Assembly: GCA_047967505.1 (NCBI GenBank)
Contig: CM106540.1
Length of the DNA: 64,000 nt
Origin: Dipteris shenzhenensis
Lineage: Eukaryota; Polypodiophyta; Polypodiopsida; Gleicheniales
Strand: one strand, 5' to 3'
A model generated the notes under the pieces. It did not search any database. It was not told the DNA's origin and worked only from the letters and a program-made list of their open reading frames with translations. This document shows, piece after piece, positions 21,976-33,970 of the stretch (position 1 is its first letter; each line of letters begins with the position of its first letter). The position numbers and the translations under genes were made by a program.

Positions 21976-23185
21976 TTGCCGATTCGAAACTTTTCCAAGT
22001 CTACTTCACGGATGCACGCCACACGAGGAGGGTGGATATTTATGTCACTTCTCGATGAGTTTAAGGATTTGGTGCCTGGTCCTCTACTCATTACGGCTAC
22101 CAATTGGCGAGATATCTTTCCTGATATTCATGTCGACCTTCAATGGCTGATTGTCCAGTGCATTGTTCAGGGAGACGATGGGTGGGATGATACACCATGG
22201 TTGGTTCAAGGTGAACTATTGATACGCTGGGAGAACTTTGACTTTAATTCTACTCATTGTGCGGTGATCAAGCTACTTGCTTCTTTGGAGGTAATTAAAA
22301 GGGTGTCCTTCATCGAAGGGTGGGATGCTCCCCAAGCTTAGGGGGAGATTCGGTGCATCTGCTTGTTAATTCCTATGGATAAGCTCATCTTGAATGGTTT
22401 ATTCTCAATCTCACTACAAAGGTTTCTAGGCCTCGGCTATGGTTGGTAATGTTTCGACCAAGGAATCCATTTGTACCTAATCAACCTTTTGTGCCTCATT
22501 TCGAGCTTCAAGTTGTAATTCTTTTTTATCTGAAGATAAACTATCAACAAAGGATTGCAAGTTTATTTGGTGCTGAACGTTTGGCTCAAGTGTTAAATTC
22601 TCCCCACCCTCTCCTTCTACCTATCTTAGACCACCGAGAAACTTGGGATGTCCGAATTTTAGTCTTGGTGTGATGACATCTTGGATCCTTCAATTTGATG
22701 GAGCTTACAAACCTTCGACCAAGGCTGCTAGCGTGGGTGTGAAGCTTACTTCACCAGGTGGTGAGGAGTATTGTTATAGCAAGTCTGCACCTGCAAGTAC
22801 TTGCAATCAAGTTGAGTACTCGGCGCTCATGTTTGGGCTACAAAAGGCACAAGAACATCACGTCAAGCAACTTGAAGTGCAAGGAGATTCTCAACTAGTG
22901 TGTGAACAAGTTAGTGGAAGGTGGAAGGTGCGGATCAAAGGCTTGGTTCCATGACATCAACAAGCATTGGAACTTTGCAACCAATTTGAAGAGGTAAAAA
23001 TTCAGCATATCCCTCGATCTCGAAATCTAGTTGCTGATTTCTTGGCAAGTGAAGCTTGCACTTCAATCACACATGACAGGAGTGGAAGCACTACCCCAAC
23101 AAAGCTGCAAGCCACGAAGAAGGGTGATCATTTGTAAGGAATGCAAAGGTTGTGGTCATCATGAAACTAAGTGTTGGGCATATTT
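21976..23185 (+). pseudogene. extra upstream reading frame with RNase H domain and zinc knuckle
   Basis: Between the primer-binding site and gag. 21976-22341 encodes a 121-residue segment I do not recognise. 22643-23137 is one frame with a single stop at 22952. It carries a plant-type RNase H (RVT_3-like) fold with all four acidic positions visible: LQFDGAYKPS, QVEYSALMFGL, EVQGDSQLV and RNLVADFLAS. A frameshift then gives a CCHC zinc knuckle, CKECKGCGHHETKCW (CX2CX4HX4C), ending at 23185. RNase H degrades RNA in RNA-DNA hybrids. In known plant Gypsy elements the second RNase H lies within pol, so this position is odd. Pol has its own RNase H too. Confidence 0.7.
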
Positions 23186-23641
23186 GATACGAGTTTACTG
23201 ACTTCGAAAGATCATCAGAAATGTCCTCAAGGACATTGGTCAAAAGAAGGATGCTAGACCGCACACCCTTTGAAGAAATAGCATGGCGACTACAAGAACT
23301 GGAAGAAGCTGAAGGTGATGTGCAAGCTCTCCAACTGTTGACATTTGTCATGGCATTCTTGTTTGCCTTGATGAACAACCTCATGCAGTGCCATGTCTCT
23401 AACCCTCGCTTGTAAAGATGGATGTGATATCATGAGGGTTGGTCCTTTCAAGATTGTCTATGTGCTATTCTATGCTAAAGATTCTTCCCGTGTAGTATTT
23501 CACAATACACCAGTCACACCCTACCCTGCCTATGTGTGCTTTGTGGATGTATCTTCACCGATTTTCAGTTCAAGCTTCCTCTTTCTATTGTTTGTCCATA
23601 GATAAGCCTCGTCTTTCCTCTCTCTTTTCCATCTTCCAAGC

Positions 23642-24600
23642 ATGGCTGACATTCTCGTGTTTTGTGGATGGGTTGAAGAAAATCCAAATGAGTATCTTGT
23701 GGCCTTCAAGCGCCATTGTGTTTCTCTCAACTTTCTTACTAAAGACAAATGGCTGTTGGTTCTTCCCACATTTCTAGAGAGTTTGGCTCAAGTGTGGTAT
23801 GAGAAGTAGGCCGAAGACGTTCGCCAAAGCTGGCCAAGGTTGACAGCAATGATGATTGAGTATTTTGGCAAAGAAGAGGAGCCAGAGAATGTGTACCTGC
23901 AGGTGGCAGACTTGAAGCAGTTAGAAGGTGAGATGGTGCATCGATATGTGGATCGAGCGGTTTTGCTCCTGGACCGTTTAATTGCCACACAGGAGGACAA
24001 TGCCGTGTTTGAGCTGGAATGACTCAACATGTGCTGGACTACCTTGTAGCAAGAGCAAGTGATGAATTCCACCTCAAGCTTAAATGGGAGAATCCAGAAA
24101 CTATGGTGCTAGCACATGAGATTGCTCAAAAGTTTGATAAAGTTCAGTCTGACCCCGCTTCAAAGAAGACGATTGTCCCTCCACAACCCCCTCAATTCCT
24201 GCAACAACAACCTGGGGGGTTCTAACTCAAGGGCATACCCCCACCCCTCATCAGGGATGTATCCACCACCTCCACCTCAAATGTATGGTCCTTTCTTAGA
24301 TGCTTACCCTCAACAAGGTGTGTATTCTCACCCTCCGCCTCGAAGATTTCCCCAGCCTCGCCCACGAGCCCCCCTCCTTTCTACTCCCTCGGCCCCTCTA
24401 GCCAAAGAGGCCCCTCCTGCAAAAGAACCCGAAGTCAATGACCTAGCCAAGGTCCTAAATGATCTTCGGCTTGAGATGGTGGGCCTCAAAAATCAAGCCA
24501 ATTACCCTCCAAGAGACCGAGCTAATGTTGTATGCTATGAGTGCCACCAAAAAGTCATTATCGCACGGAATGTCCCAATATTCCAAGGGTGAATCTTCTA
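23642..24600 (+). pseudogene. Gypsy gag
   Basis: Starts MADILVFCGWVEENPNEYLV. It continues AFKRHCVSLNFLTKDKW, LAQVWYEK (stop at about 23807), then MMIEYFGKEEEPENVYLQVA, the retrotransposon gag core. A frame change near 24020 leads to a proline-rich linker (24225-24400). The CCHC zinc knuckle CYECHQKSHYRTECP follows at about 24533-24575. The zinc knuckle binds element RNA. One stop and at least two frameshifts disable it. Confidence 0.85.
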
Positions 24601-27600
24601 AGTGAATCTAGCACTGAGGATTCTGATGTAGAGATCCTTGACCTCGGGAAAAGAAGTTGTACCACCTCAGATCCCTCTCCAACAGGCCGCCCCAGGAAGA
24701 AGGTATCCTTCTCAGAGCCCTCAGATGCTGAGATGGCAGACCCACTAATAGAGAAGACTAAAAGATCCCGCAAGAGTAAGTGGTCGCCCTTGGATTTTCC
24801 CATCGGCTCGAGGCAAGAAGACGATTCGGTCGTTCAGAACCTTGCTCATCGTTCTTTGAGCATCACGCTCCCTCAACTAATAGCATTAAGCCCTAAGGTG
24901 AGACATGAGCTGTAGCAAGGGCTCTCAACAAGGAGGAGCAAGAAAAAGGAAAAGGTACAAGAGGTATCTTCTATCTCTGAAGAAATTGATCACCACCCAC
25001 ATATAGTCGATGTCATCATAGATAATTGCCATGTCAAAAATGTGTGTATTGATGGAGGAGCTGCATGCAATATCATGGTGCCCCAAATCATGAAGAAATT
25101 GAATTTGAAATATACAAGGCATTCCTCCACTCGAATCAAGGTGGCAGATGGTCGATGACTCACCACCCTGGGAGTCATTGAGGATTTGCCCATTGGACAT
25201 TGAAGATATAGGCAGGAGTTACCTAGCTATACTCGAGAGACCATGGTTGGGAAAAAATGATGGTCAGCTATTGGAAGATAGGACACATGTCTTTTGGTGC
25301 TTCTAAGGAGAAGATCCCAGTGCAACCAGGCACCATGGATCCAAAAGAAGAAGAGGAGCAAGACAGTGATACTCTCTCATCCTCAGTGTCTAAATCAATG
25401 GAAGAATTAGACGGGGGGGAGGAATTCTCAGAGGAGGAAGTTTACATGATTGGGGTGTCTCCGACCCCGTCACCTGTAGAAAAGGTAACAGCTAGTCCTT
25501 AACATCTTGAATCTATGCTCTCCCTAGACCTCACTCTAAGTGAGAAAGATGAGTTCCTAGAAATGCCTCTTTGCAACTAGCTACCACCACCTTCGCCATG
25601 TGACTACCATCATAGAGCTGAAGCCTGATGCAAAGCCTGTGGCTCAGAAGTATTGGAGATTAGGGCCGCTACAGACCGATGCTTTGTGCTCGGAGTTGTA
25701 GAAGCTTGTAGAAGCTGGGTTTATTGTTCCGGTTCACAATACTGAATGGGTTTCACTAGTGGTAGTCACCCCAAAGAAAAACAACAAGTGGCGGGTCTGC
25801 ATCGACTATAAGAAACTCAATGTAGCCACCAAGAGGGACCATCATCCTCTTCCCTTTCAAGACCTCATTCTTGAGAAGATAAGTGGTCATGAGATGTATA
25901 CTTTCTGTGATGGTTACTCTGGGTTTTATCAAATCAGAATTGTTGAAGAAGATGTGCTTAAAACCACATTTTCCACACTCTGAGGGACATTTGCATTCAA
26001 AGTAATGCCATTTGGCCTCACCAATGCTCTTGCTATTGAGCTGCTACCTTTCAAAGATTTATGCAGATGGTGTTTGCTCCTTATTTGGGGCCTTTCTTGG
26101 AGGTGTTTTTAGATTATTTTTGTATATTCTCATCACATCAGGAGCATGTCATGAAGGTTAGGTTGGCCTTCCAAAGGGTCAATGAGGCGAATGGCAGTCT
26201 CAACCCTGAGAAATGCACCATTGGAGCCACTCAAGGGAGGTTACTGGGACATATTGTCTCATCTGAGGGCATGACCCCAAGAAGGTAGAAGCCATCCTCA
26301 AGCTCTCCCCACCAACAACCAAACGTCAGGTACACTCATTTGTCCATCTAGCAGGATACTATCACGGCTTCATTGATCAATATGCTACTTTGACACGACC
26401 CATGACTATGCTATTAAAAGATGGGGTTGATTTCTCTTGGGATGAGGATTGTGATCATGGGTTTGCACAAATCAAGAGTGCTCTGGCTTCAGAACCCATT
26501 CTATGCAATCCTGATTGGGTCAAAGACTTTCTATATCAATCTTGGGTTTGGTGAGCACACTCTGGCAGGTATTCTTCTCTAGCAAGGGGAGGATCGATTC
26601 ATGTATCCCGTTCGATTTGCTTCTCGACAATTGCTCAACACTGAGCGATGCTATTCAGAGGCTGACAAGCATGCCTTGTCTTTGGTGTTCTGCATTGAGA
26701 AATTTAGGCATTATGTGGCTAGAAAGTCCTTCATTATACTCATAGCACTGGTCTTGCAAAGCAGGTTCTTCAATCACCAAACCCCATGGGCCGGTTGGCC
26801 AAATGGTTGGTAGTTTTACAAGAATATGATTTTTCTTTCAAAATTGTAAAGGGGGGTTGTTCCAACTTGAAGAATGCTTTGATTGATTTAGAGGAATGCC
26901 TTGATGTAATCCTTGTAGCGGCCATAGAAGTTGGGGATCCATGGTATGGTGGTATCTACAGGTTTCTCACTGCTTTCTCCTTTCCTCCAGACAATACTAG
27001 CTATGATAGAAAGAAGATCTGCAGAGATAGTAGGCGCTACACCCTCCTTGATGGGGTGTTGTACCGTCAAGGCATGGATGGGGTACTAAGACGGGCCATT
27101 GATGCAGATGAAGTGCCTAAGGTATTGAAGCATTATCATGATGGATTTTGTGGAGGCCACTATGCCAATGACTATACAGCTAAGAAGATTTTACATTCTA
27201 GATACTATTGGCCAACCTTATTCAAGGATGTCACTTTGTATTGCAAAACCTATGAACCATGCCAATTCTTTGGTAGGAAGGATTTGCGTCTTGGGCAACA
27301 TCACCCAGTGATGTCCATTCATCCGTTTCAGAAGTGGGGAATAGATTTTGTAGAGCCCTTGCCCATGACTGCCCGCAAAAAGAAGTATCTTTTGGTAGCC
27401 ACTCAGTATGTCACTAAGTGGGCTGAAGCTATCACCCTCCCCATTGCAAATGGTAAGGTAGTTTCAAATTTCATATTTAAACGTATCCGCACAAGGTTTG
27501 GGAAACCCATGGAAATAGTCTCCGACCATGGGAGTCCATTCTTAAATGAAGCAGTGGAGTTACTCATGGATCGCATGGGTCAAACAGAGCAAACCAATGG

Positions 27601-28180
27601 CCTCCCATGGGAAAAATGGCCACGGGGAACATAAGCCAGTGGGATCAGAAGGTCACTGAAGCCATGTGGGCTTACAACATCACTCATAAAATGTCTATAG
27701 GTCACACTCCTTTTGAGTTGGTGTATGGTACTGAGGCAGTTTTACCACTAGAGATAGAGATTCCGGCCTTGAGATTGGCACAAGAACAAAGGATGATAGA
27801 AGATGAACATGTAGAGGCCAGATTGGTATAACTTGAGAAGTTAGATGAAACTCGATGCCTTGCACTACACCAAACAGAGATCCAAAAGAATCGACAAAAG
27901 GCCCACTTGGATGCTAAGATTCGCAAGCGATGGGAAAGACATTTTGCTAAGGGGGATGTTGTGCTATGCTTTGATAACAGATTGGACCACTAAATGGATA
28001 AGAAGTTTCTGTCACTGTGGACCGGTCCATACAAAGTCATCAAGGAATGTAGCAATGGGTCTATACAAGTTCAAGAGCTACATGAACCATATGGCAAGAA
28101 GGTGATCAACAAGTGTTACCTCAAGCCCTTCTTTGTACATGATGGACCCAGGCATGGAAATGCTGTGCATTCCCTGCCTG
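24600..28180 (+). pseudogene. Gypsy protease, reverse transcriptase, RNase H and integrase
   Basis: Protease: VCIDGGAACNIMVPQIMKKL near 25045. RT: 25620-26290 with VVTPKKNNKWRVCIDYKKLN and FCDGYSGFYQI, then FKVMPFGLTNA, and FLDYFCIFSS where FLDD is expected. RNase H: FSWDEDCDHGF (about 26430) and RFASRQLLNTERCYSEADKH (26601-26660). Integrase: 26786-27634 with YYWPTLFKDVTLYCKTYEPC, WGIDFVEPL and IVSDHGSPFLN, then QTEQTNG. The usual segment just before QTEQTNG is shortened by deletion. C-terminal WTGPYKVIKECSNGS ends the protein near 28165. Multiple stops and frameshifts are present. Confidence 0.85.
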
Positions 28181-29092
28181 GGGGGGGGAACTGTTATGGA
28201 TAAATTTGTCTAAGGAAAAAGGCATTAATATGTGTGTGTGTTTGTATGTGTGGCAATAGTATTGGTAGTAATATTATAAAATGTAAGGTGGCATGGCTCC
28301 TCCATGTGCCACCCCTCCACCTAGGCTGCATTTAATGAGATATGGCTCAAAGTCCATGGGAGAAGTACTCAAAGTCCATGGGAGAAGTAATTTAAAATAG
28401 GTGGAGATGGATATTATATTGGGTTATTCCCTCCATATAGGATAGGCCCATGTGGGGGAGGTATAGAAGGTCTAAGAGAGCAAGTTAAATCATGGGGAAA
28501 GTAGGATGAGGTGGCAAGATTCCTTGTGCCAACCCTCCACTTGTCCTCATGGAGGTTTGAACGTATTATAAAATTGACAAGAGACCAAGGGATTATCATA
28601 GACTTGAGATATGGGGCTTGATTTATGTGGAAAAATGAGGCAAAGTGTTGTCGCACACAATTGAGAGTGCATAACCGCCTAGCCCACGTGGGAGACTTTT
28701 CCACATACAACATGCATGTGGGAGGATGCATTTATTGGGAGAAACCCCCTCTCTTGGCTATAAAAGGAGGGCGCTATTTCTTGATGGGACATGCTCATTC
28801 TTGTAAAGCCACATAGCTAGTACTTTGATTTCTCCCTTTCCTTCCTTTCAAAATAAAGCATGGTCCTCTTCCCTTGATGTCTCCATCTTTACATTCCTCC
28901 TCCCATCATGTACAGGCTTCTCTTTCCCCTCTCCCTTTTCCCTTGTGTTATAGTCTCCCTCTTCATTCTCTCCCCTTCTAACTCCTTTTCCCCTCCCATG
29001 ATAACGTTTTGCCCTCACGTTCTCCTTTCCTCTATGGCCCTCGAGCGTCGCCATGCTTAGCCTCTAGCCTCTGATTTCTTTTTTGGCTAATA
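28176..29092 (+). repeat. Gypsy polypurine tract and 3' LTR
   Basis: GGGGGGGGAAC at 28181-28191 precedes TGTTATGG at 28192. The LTR (901 bases) carries the TATA box near 28755. It also has a short tandem duplication of AAAGTCCATGGGAGAAGTA (about 28350-28390) absent from the 5' LTR, and it lacks the block at 20312-20400. Confidence 0.9.
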
Positions 29093-29096
29093 GTGG

Positions 29097-29760
29097 TTGT
29101 AACATCATGCAACTGTAGGCTGGTTCATCTCAGTTGCCACTTATGTGATTGTCCTAAACCAGCGTGGTTGAACAGACATTACTTGTTGTCCAGCCCGGTG
29201 GCATGGTTGAGCAGAAATTAATAGCAATATATTGTTATTTTACTAAACCAGCCCGGTGGTTGGAACATCATGCAACCGTGGCTGCTTAAGCTCAATCACC
29301 AATTATGTGATTGTCCTGAACTAGTGTGATTGAACAGACATTAGTTATTGACTAGCCCAGTGGTTGAAATTATTGTGTTTCTTAGTACCTAAATTCGTTA
29401 AATTTAATTTCCTGCTATTCGAGTCATATGCCACTGTTAAATTGTGAAATTAAAAAATGAAAAGCAATATATTGTTATTTTCTAATGGTGAAATTCAGAA
29501 ATGAAAAGCAATATACTTGTTATTGTCTAATATGTGAAGTTGAAACCATTAGGCTAAACCATCTCGATGGTTGAAACTATGACAATGTCCTAAACCATCC
29601 CGGTGGTTGAAATTGTGATTGTCCTAAATGTGTCCTAAACAAGCCCAGTGGTTGACTTTCCTAAATGTGTCCTTAACCAACCTGGTGATTGAAATTGTGA
29701 CTGTGTCTGTCCTAAACCAACGCAGTGGTTGAAAATTATTTTCCTTCATTATATACTTTA
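29097..29760 (+). repeat. degenerate repeat array, right of the Gypsy element
   Basis: A unit of roughly 170 bases with TAACATCATGCAAC, then TTATGTGATTGTCCT and TTGAACAGACATTA, occurs twice (29097-29265, 29271-29375). From 29420 shorter units repeat CCTAAACCA-CC-GGTGGTTGAA, plus a twice-repeated GAAAAGCAATATA.TTGTTATT block. Diverged copies continue left of the Gypsy element. Confidence 0.7.
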
Positions 29761-29794
29761 ATTAGATTGTGTTTTGTATTCTTTTAGTAGTAGC

Positions 29795-31775
29795 AAAAAG
29801 GGGGCTCATTGTTCTACGGTTCCCATATGTTGGGTCAGCAGACGAAGTTGTATCTCAAGTTTATGGATCAAAATTTGGACATTTAAATTGCACAAAGGAG
29901 CTTTGAGCATTGTAAGCCCTCGTACATCAGGAAACTCAAAGACAGGAATGTTAGTTCTTGCAAAACACACATTGACTTTGACCTGGCCTAGAAAGCTATG
30001 AATGACTTGAGATCTAGTCGTGTTGGACCATTGCTCCATGGGGATCGATGCCCATGCCTCCTCGATGAATGCGCAGCATGTAGGCCACCTGGATCCTCAT
30101 CATGTATTGTAAGGGAGGGCAAGTTTTGTAGCCTAAGGTTTTTGTGGGAGCTAGTGGTTTGTCCAAAGGGAGACTGTGAGTGGCACAGGATTGAATGCAT
30201 TCACAGCACATGCAAGCATTGCAGTTTGAAGCTAAAGAAGAAGACATTCAATGTTGTCCAAATGAAATGAGGAAAGACAACCGTGTTGCTCTAAAATGGA
30301 GGAGCTTTGAAAATGTCGATGTTGAAGGATCCGATAAAAAGAGATGGCTATTGTCATATAAGAGCACCCAGCCAAAGGATCTTCTAGGTCATGTGGTTCA
30401 ATCCATCCCAAAATATGTGCTTCACAATTTCATGGCTAGCTGGTAGGATAAGCAGTTCAGGACATGCCTTGCCAATTTTCCTTGTGACACTATTGTATTC
30501 GTCATAGATTTTGCAAAAAGTTATTCTTTTCAGGAACAAGATGAGATACAAAGTGCTCACTGGTACAACAAGCATATAATACTTCTTGTGCATATCACGT
30601 ACAATCATTTTCTTGATTCTTCCACGCGTGATACCAATCTGCTTGCTGACTCATAGGAGTCCAGGTCACTGCAATGCATATACCATTTCTACATTTCAGA
30701 TGATAGGGAACATGACACCTTATTTGTGCAGCATGCTTTTCTACTACATTGGGAATGGCTGAAAAAAGGAAAATCCCCATGCAAAAAATATAAAATGACA
30801 TTGGGTGTGGTCAGATGGTGCTGCCTCTCAATTTAAATTAGCCCATGGATATACTTCGTCTCAAGGTTCAAATCCCTGAGCAATCTAGACATGATGTGGA
30901 ATTTCTTTGGGTCTAGCCATGAAGGGTGAACATGATGGATGCAATGATGTTATTAAGCAAGGTCTATTTAAACACCAATTAGCATGCCCTCAAGAAAAAC
31001 TCAATGATTCCCATGATGCTGTAACATGGCTTATAGCCAACCTCTCCACAGGTGCACATTCAACATACATTAAGCAAAGCCTTAAGAATACTATAGTATG
31101 TAGAGTGTTCCATGAATTGAAAGTGGATGAAGTGCAAAGGAGAAGTCGGCACGATTGTGAGAAAATTAAAGGAGTTCGTGGTGTACACAGCATATGGGGA
31201 TTTTCAAACAACCAACTGATTAACACATGAAAACTTTCTTGTTTCTGTAAAGCATGCATCATAGGGGATCATGACGATTGTGAGAACATTGCAACTGTGA
31301 AGACATGGGAGTGAGTTCAAGTTTTCCCTCTAAGTTCAGATGGAGTGACAAACAATGGAGAGACAAACGACTCACCACAGTTTGGGGAGAGTTTTGATGA
31401 CCTCACTGACTGTCTGGAAGAGGGGGATAACTGTTATAGTTGTCGTAGTGCAGAAAACTTTTTGTTGTAGTGCCGAAAACCTAAGTACAAGGTCAAAAAA
31501 ACATTTAAGGATAATTGGGGAACAAGCTATGAGAAGTGGGATGTAGTACTCAGAGCTTTTTGGTACAAAAAACCATCCAAGAGAGGCCGCAATTATGAAC
31601 TACTACATAAGAGTCCACAAACATGTGTGTACTCTCATCTAGTAAGAGCTATTAAGTTCCAAATGCAACCTGTGCTACAACGAAAGAAGGGCAAGAGTGT
31701 CTTCAAATTGGATTTAGACACACATGAGCACATCTTGGGGTGCCTTGGAGTAGTGGATGAGGATGACTAATATGG
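29795..31775 (+). pseudogene. 3' part of the transposase-like gene of an unnamed family
   Basis: Ordered motifs in shifting frames: KPSYIRKLKDRN with following C and H (about 29913-29965); AMNDLRSSRVGPLL (about 29995); LWELVVCPKGDCEWHRIEC, then HSTCKHC (about 30145-30225); FVIDFAKSYSFQEQDEIQSA (about 30500); FYISDDREHDTLFVQHAFLL (about 30690); VWSDGAASQFKLAHGY (30805-30852); FFGSSH, then GEHDGCNDVIKQ (about 30905-30955); GVRGVHSIWGF (about 31170); LSCFCKACIIGDHDDCENI (31230-31287). The two acidic centres (DFA, WSDG) and the HDG motif suggest a DDE-type nuclease, which is inference. At least four frame changes make it a pseudogene. Confidence 0.6.
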
Positions 31776-32051
31776 TACTAAGAAAATGTATGTAGTCTCA
31801 TTACAAGGAAACAATATGTCCACTTGTCCTACAAAATGGAATTTGTATTTGAGACTATGCTTCTTTTTAGTATATCCCAAACAACCACCGTGCTAGTTTT
31901 ATCAAATTATTTTTATAAATCCCAAAGAGTAAATTCCATGCTTGTTTTGAGTATATCCCAACAACCACTACACTCGTTTCCCATAACGAATCCACACATC
32001 CTATAAATCCATTCATCTTGTAACAATAGAAGCAAACCACCACGCTGGTGG
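31776..32051. other. spacer with short repeats, left of the small LTR element
   Basis: Contains two copies of TAGTATATCCCAA...CAACCAC (about 31870 and 31950). A third related copy is found right of the LTR element near 34450. Confidence 0.5.
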
Positions 32052-32339
32052 TGTTGGTAAACTGAAAGGAAAGCAAAGAGTGGACACAAACTCAGAATAC
32101 TTGCATTATGGAATGAAGAAGAGTGAGGTCCTTAAGTAGGCACCTCATACATGCTCACTGACATCACTGATGACTTCAGAGCTCCACAATCATCTCCTCA
32201 ATCTGCTCCTAGATTCTCTCAATCATCCTATGTGGCTCTTCCACCACCTAACTATGCTTGTGGGCACTAACTGTGCCTCTAGCACTCACACATAGAAACC
32301 AAGGTGTGCCTGAGGCATACACCTTGATATATCCCATCA
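32052..32339 (-). repeat. 3' LTR of the small element
   Basis: 288 bases, TGATGGGATAT...TTTACCAACA on the minus strand. It differs from the 5' LTR by a handful of substitutions or indels. Confidence 0.95.
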
Positions 32340-32355
32340 AACCCCCCCTCAAGGG
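32340..32355 (-). other. polypurine tract of the small element
   Basis: The minus strand reads CCCTTGAGGGGGGGTT directly before the LTR start. Confidence 0.85.
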
Positions 32356-32709
32356 AATGCCTTAGGCTATGTCAAGGATACATCTAGTCTCATAGTTTCT
32401 CATGCCATCTCATGGTGGTCAAGGATAAATCTATGGCTAGGTTCTCATGCTAGCAAGGGTTCCCATGGGTGTAAGGTAAACAAAAGGGATACAAAAAGAC
32501 CTTCCAATGGTTATCTCCCTTGCATGTACATGCACACAATGTCTGCAGGAGGTACCATGGAGCAAAACATACACATGGCCTACATCATAAGGTGACCAGA
32601 GGTGTTTACAAAACACAAGAAAACACAATAGTTTATTTCATTCATTTTGGAGGACTATCCAGGCTGAGTACCTTGACATAAAAAGAGAGATTTGGAGCAT
32701 AGAGATGAT

Positions 32710-33117
32710 TTAAAATGCATAATCTTCATGGGATGCCTCATCTTGTGGAGGCAAAATATCCATGTCAAGGCAAGGTCTTACCACATGGGCAGTGTCTAGT
32801 GCCTTATAAGATGGTACTATGATAGAACAAGTGGATCTGAAAATCATATCCTTCAAGAGAACAATTATCTTGTCATCTCCATAGTTGTGTAGAGAAGCAT
32901 ATCTTAGGTATCTGACCTTCATCTTTTTCTTGTACTTGGAGTCAAATAAAAGTGCCATGAGAGGGTAGATCTTTGGCTTTGTAGTTGCTTCCTTTTTGGC
33001 AACCGTTGTTTTGGCAATCTTCAACAAGGAAGTCAGGTTGACATTTTCATCCTTTGTAGCATAACAAGACATTGCTTTATGTTTTGGCTTTTCACATATT
33101 TTGCATAAGCAAGCCAT
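32710..33117 (-). CDS. small zinc-knuckle protein of the non-autonomous element
   Basis: 135 codons, starting MACLCKICEKPKHKAMSCYA, with the CCHC knuckle CX2CX4HX4C at residues 5-18. The rest is lysine-rich and then acidic, with no recognised domain. Zinc knuckles of this type end Copia and Gypsy Gag proteins and bind RNA. No capsid-like region is visible upstream in the element, so this may be a remnant nucleocapsid that marks RNA for packaging by a helper. The frame is intact, which in a young element may simply reflect age. A real start upstream cannot be excluded. Confidence 0.55.
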   Translation of the reverse strand: MACLCKICEKPKHKAMSCYATKDENVNLTSLLKIAKTTVAKKEATTKPKIYPLMALLFDSKYKKKMKVRYLRYASLHNYGDDKIIVLLKDMIFRSTCSIIVPSYKALDTAHVVRPCLDMDILPPQDEASHEDYAF

Positions 33118-33957
33118 GAGAGGGTCTAACCCAGGTATTGGGTAGTGTCTTCTCTCTTACAGAGCTTAGAATAACAACTGAAACGCTTCAAAATATAAGC
33201 ATTTAATGTAGCAAAGTCTTGTGACCAAATTTCAAACAATGATGCTTCTTCTTACATGCTTCATAGAGGTGGCTAAAATGAATACTTTCCAATCAAAACT
33301 AGGTCTAGCAATTCAAAACAAAACTGAAGCCACACTTGTAATGAAGTTATTGAAAGTTTCAAAAAAACCAGAATTGCTAGAGTAGCATTTTATGTAGCAT
33401 CATCTTCAAAAACTTGTCCAAAACTGTCAAAACCAAAAGGTTGAACTTGGAGGGCTTGTAGCTCACTCTTCAAAGCAAGGAAAAGAGGGCTTTTTGAAGC
33501 AAAAGAAAGCTCATATACCAGAGAGGGTCCAGCACAGAGGTTGGACGAAATGGTGTGCACTTTTGCCCAGGGGAGTTGCTACAGGCTGAACCTGAGTTTT
33601 GACAATTTCTCCTTTGTTACTAAACCAAATGAGCTGAAAAATGGCTCAAAATCTTCCTTGAGGTCGCCCATCTACTCCTAAGATTGCTCAGGCAATGGGG
33701 GAGCAGGCAGGGAGTATTGAGCAATAGAAGAAATGGTAAAAAATGCACTGTTTGGGGAATGGTAGCCAACAAAGTCATTTTTTCTTCAATTGCTTGTAGG
33801 TGGAAGTTCGCCCATACTAGAGGAGTTTCTAGCTCAGAGGGTTTGGGCAATGGTCATTTGTAGGCGGAGAACCAAGCTCTCAAAGATTTTGGGAAGAAGG
33901 AGGAAAATGGAGAAGAAGAAGATGATGTGGCAGAAATGGGCTCAATGGGGATCAAAG
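33118..33957 (-). other. 5' interior of the small element, no gene recognised
   Basis: No gag capsid or other domain was found on the minus strand between the primer-binding site and the zinc-knuckle frame. Stops occur in all frames. Confidence 0.5.
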
Positions 33958-33970
33958 GGCTCTGATACCA
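33958..33970 (-). other. primer-binding site of the small element
   Basis: The minus strand reads TGGTATCAGAGCC, an exact complement of the initiator tRNA-Met 3' end, immediately after the 5' LTR. Confidence 0.9.

Larger units (their letters stand above)
20240..29092 (+). mobile_element. Ty3/Gypsy LTR retrotransposon without chromodomain, with upstream RNase H
   Basis: Full-length element of about 8.85 kb: 5' LTR, primer-binding site, an upstream reading frame with RNase H, gag, protease, RT, RNase H, integrase, purine tract and 3' LTR. GTGG occurs directly before (20236-20239) and after (29093-29096) and restores the surrounding repeat, so it is the likely target duplication. Pol has several stops and frameshifts and an altered RT active site (FLDY for FLDD). 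The protease reads IDGGAACNIM, a form I associate with the Tat side of plant Gypsy. No chromodomain follows integrase. Confidence 0.9.

Noticed and set aside
20240-29092. Chromovirus assignment for the central Gypsy element
   Set aside because: No chromodomain motif follows integrase before the polypurine tract, unlike the element at 59.8-64 kb.
30808-30890. Possible tRNA-like B box GGTTCAAATCC in the transposase-like pseudogene
   Set aside because: The upstream candidate A box is the coding stretch for WSDGAASQFK; no tRNA fold or SINE body can be drawn.
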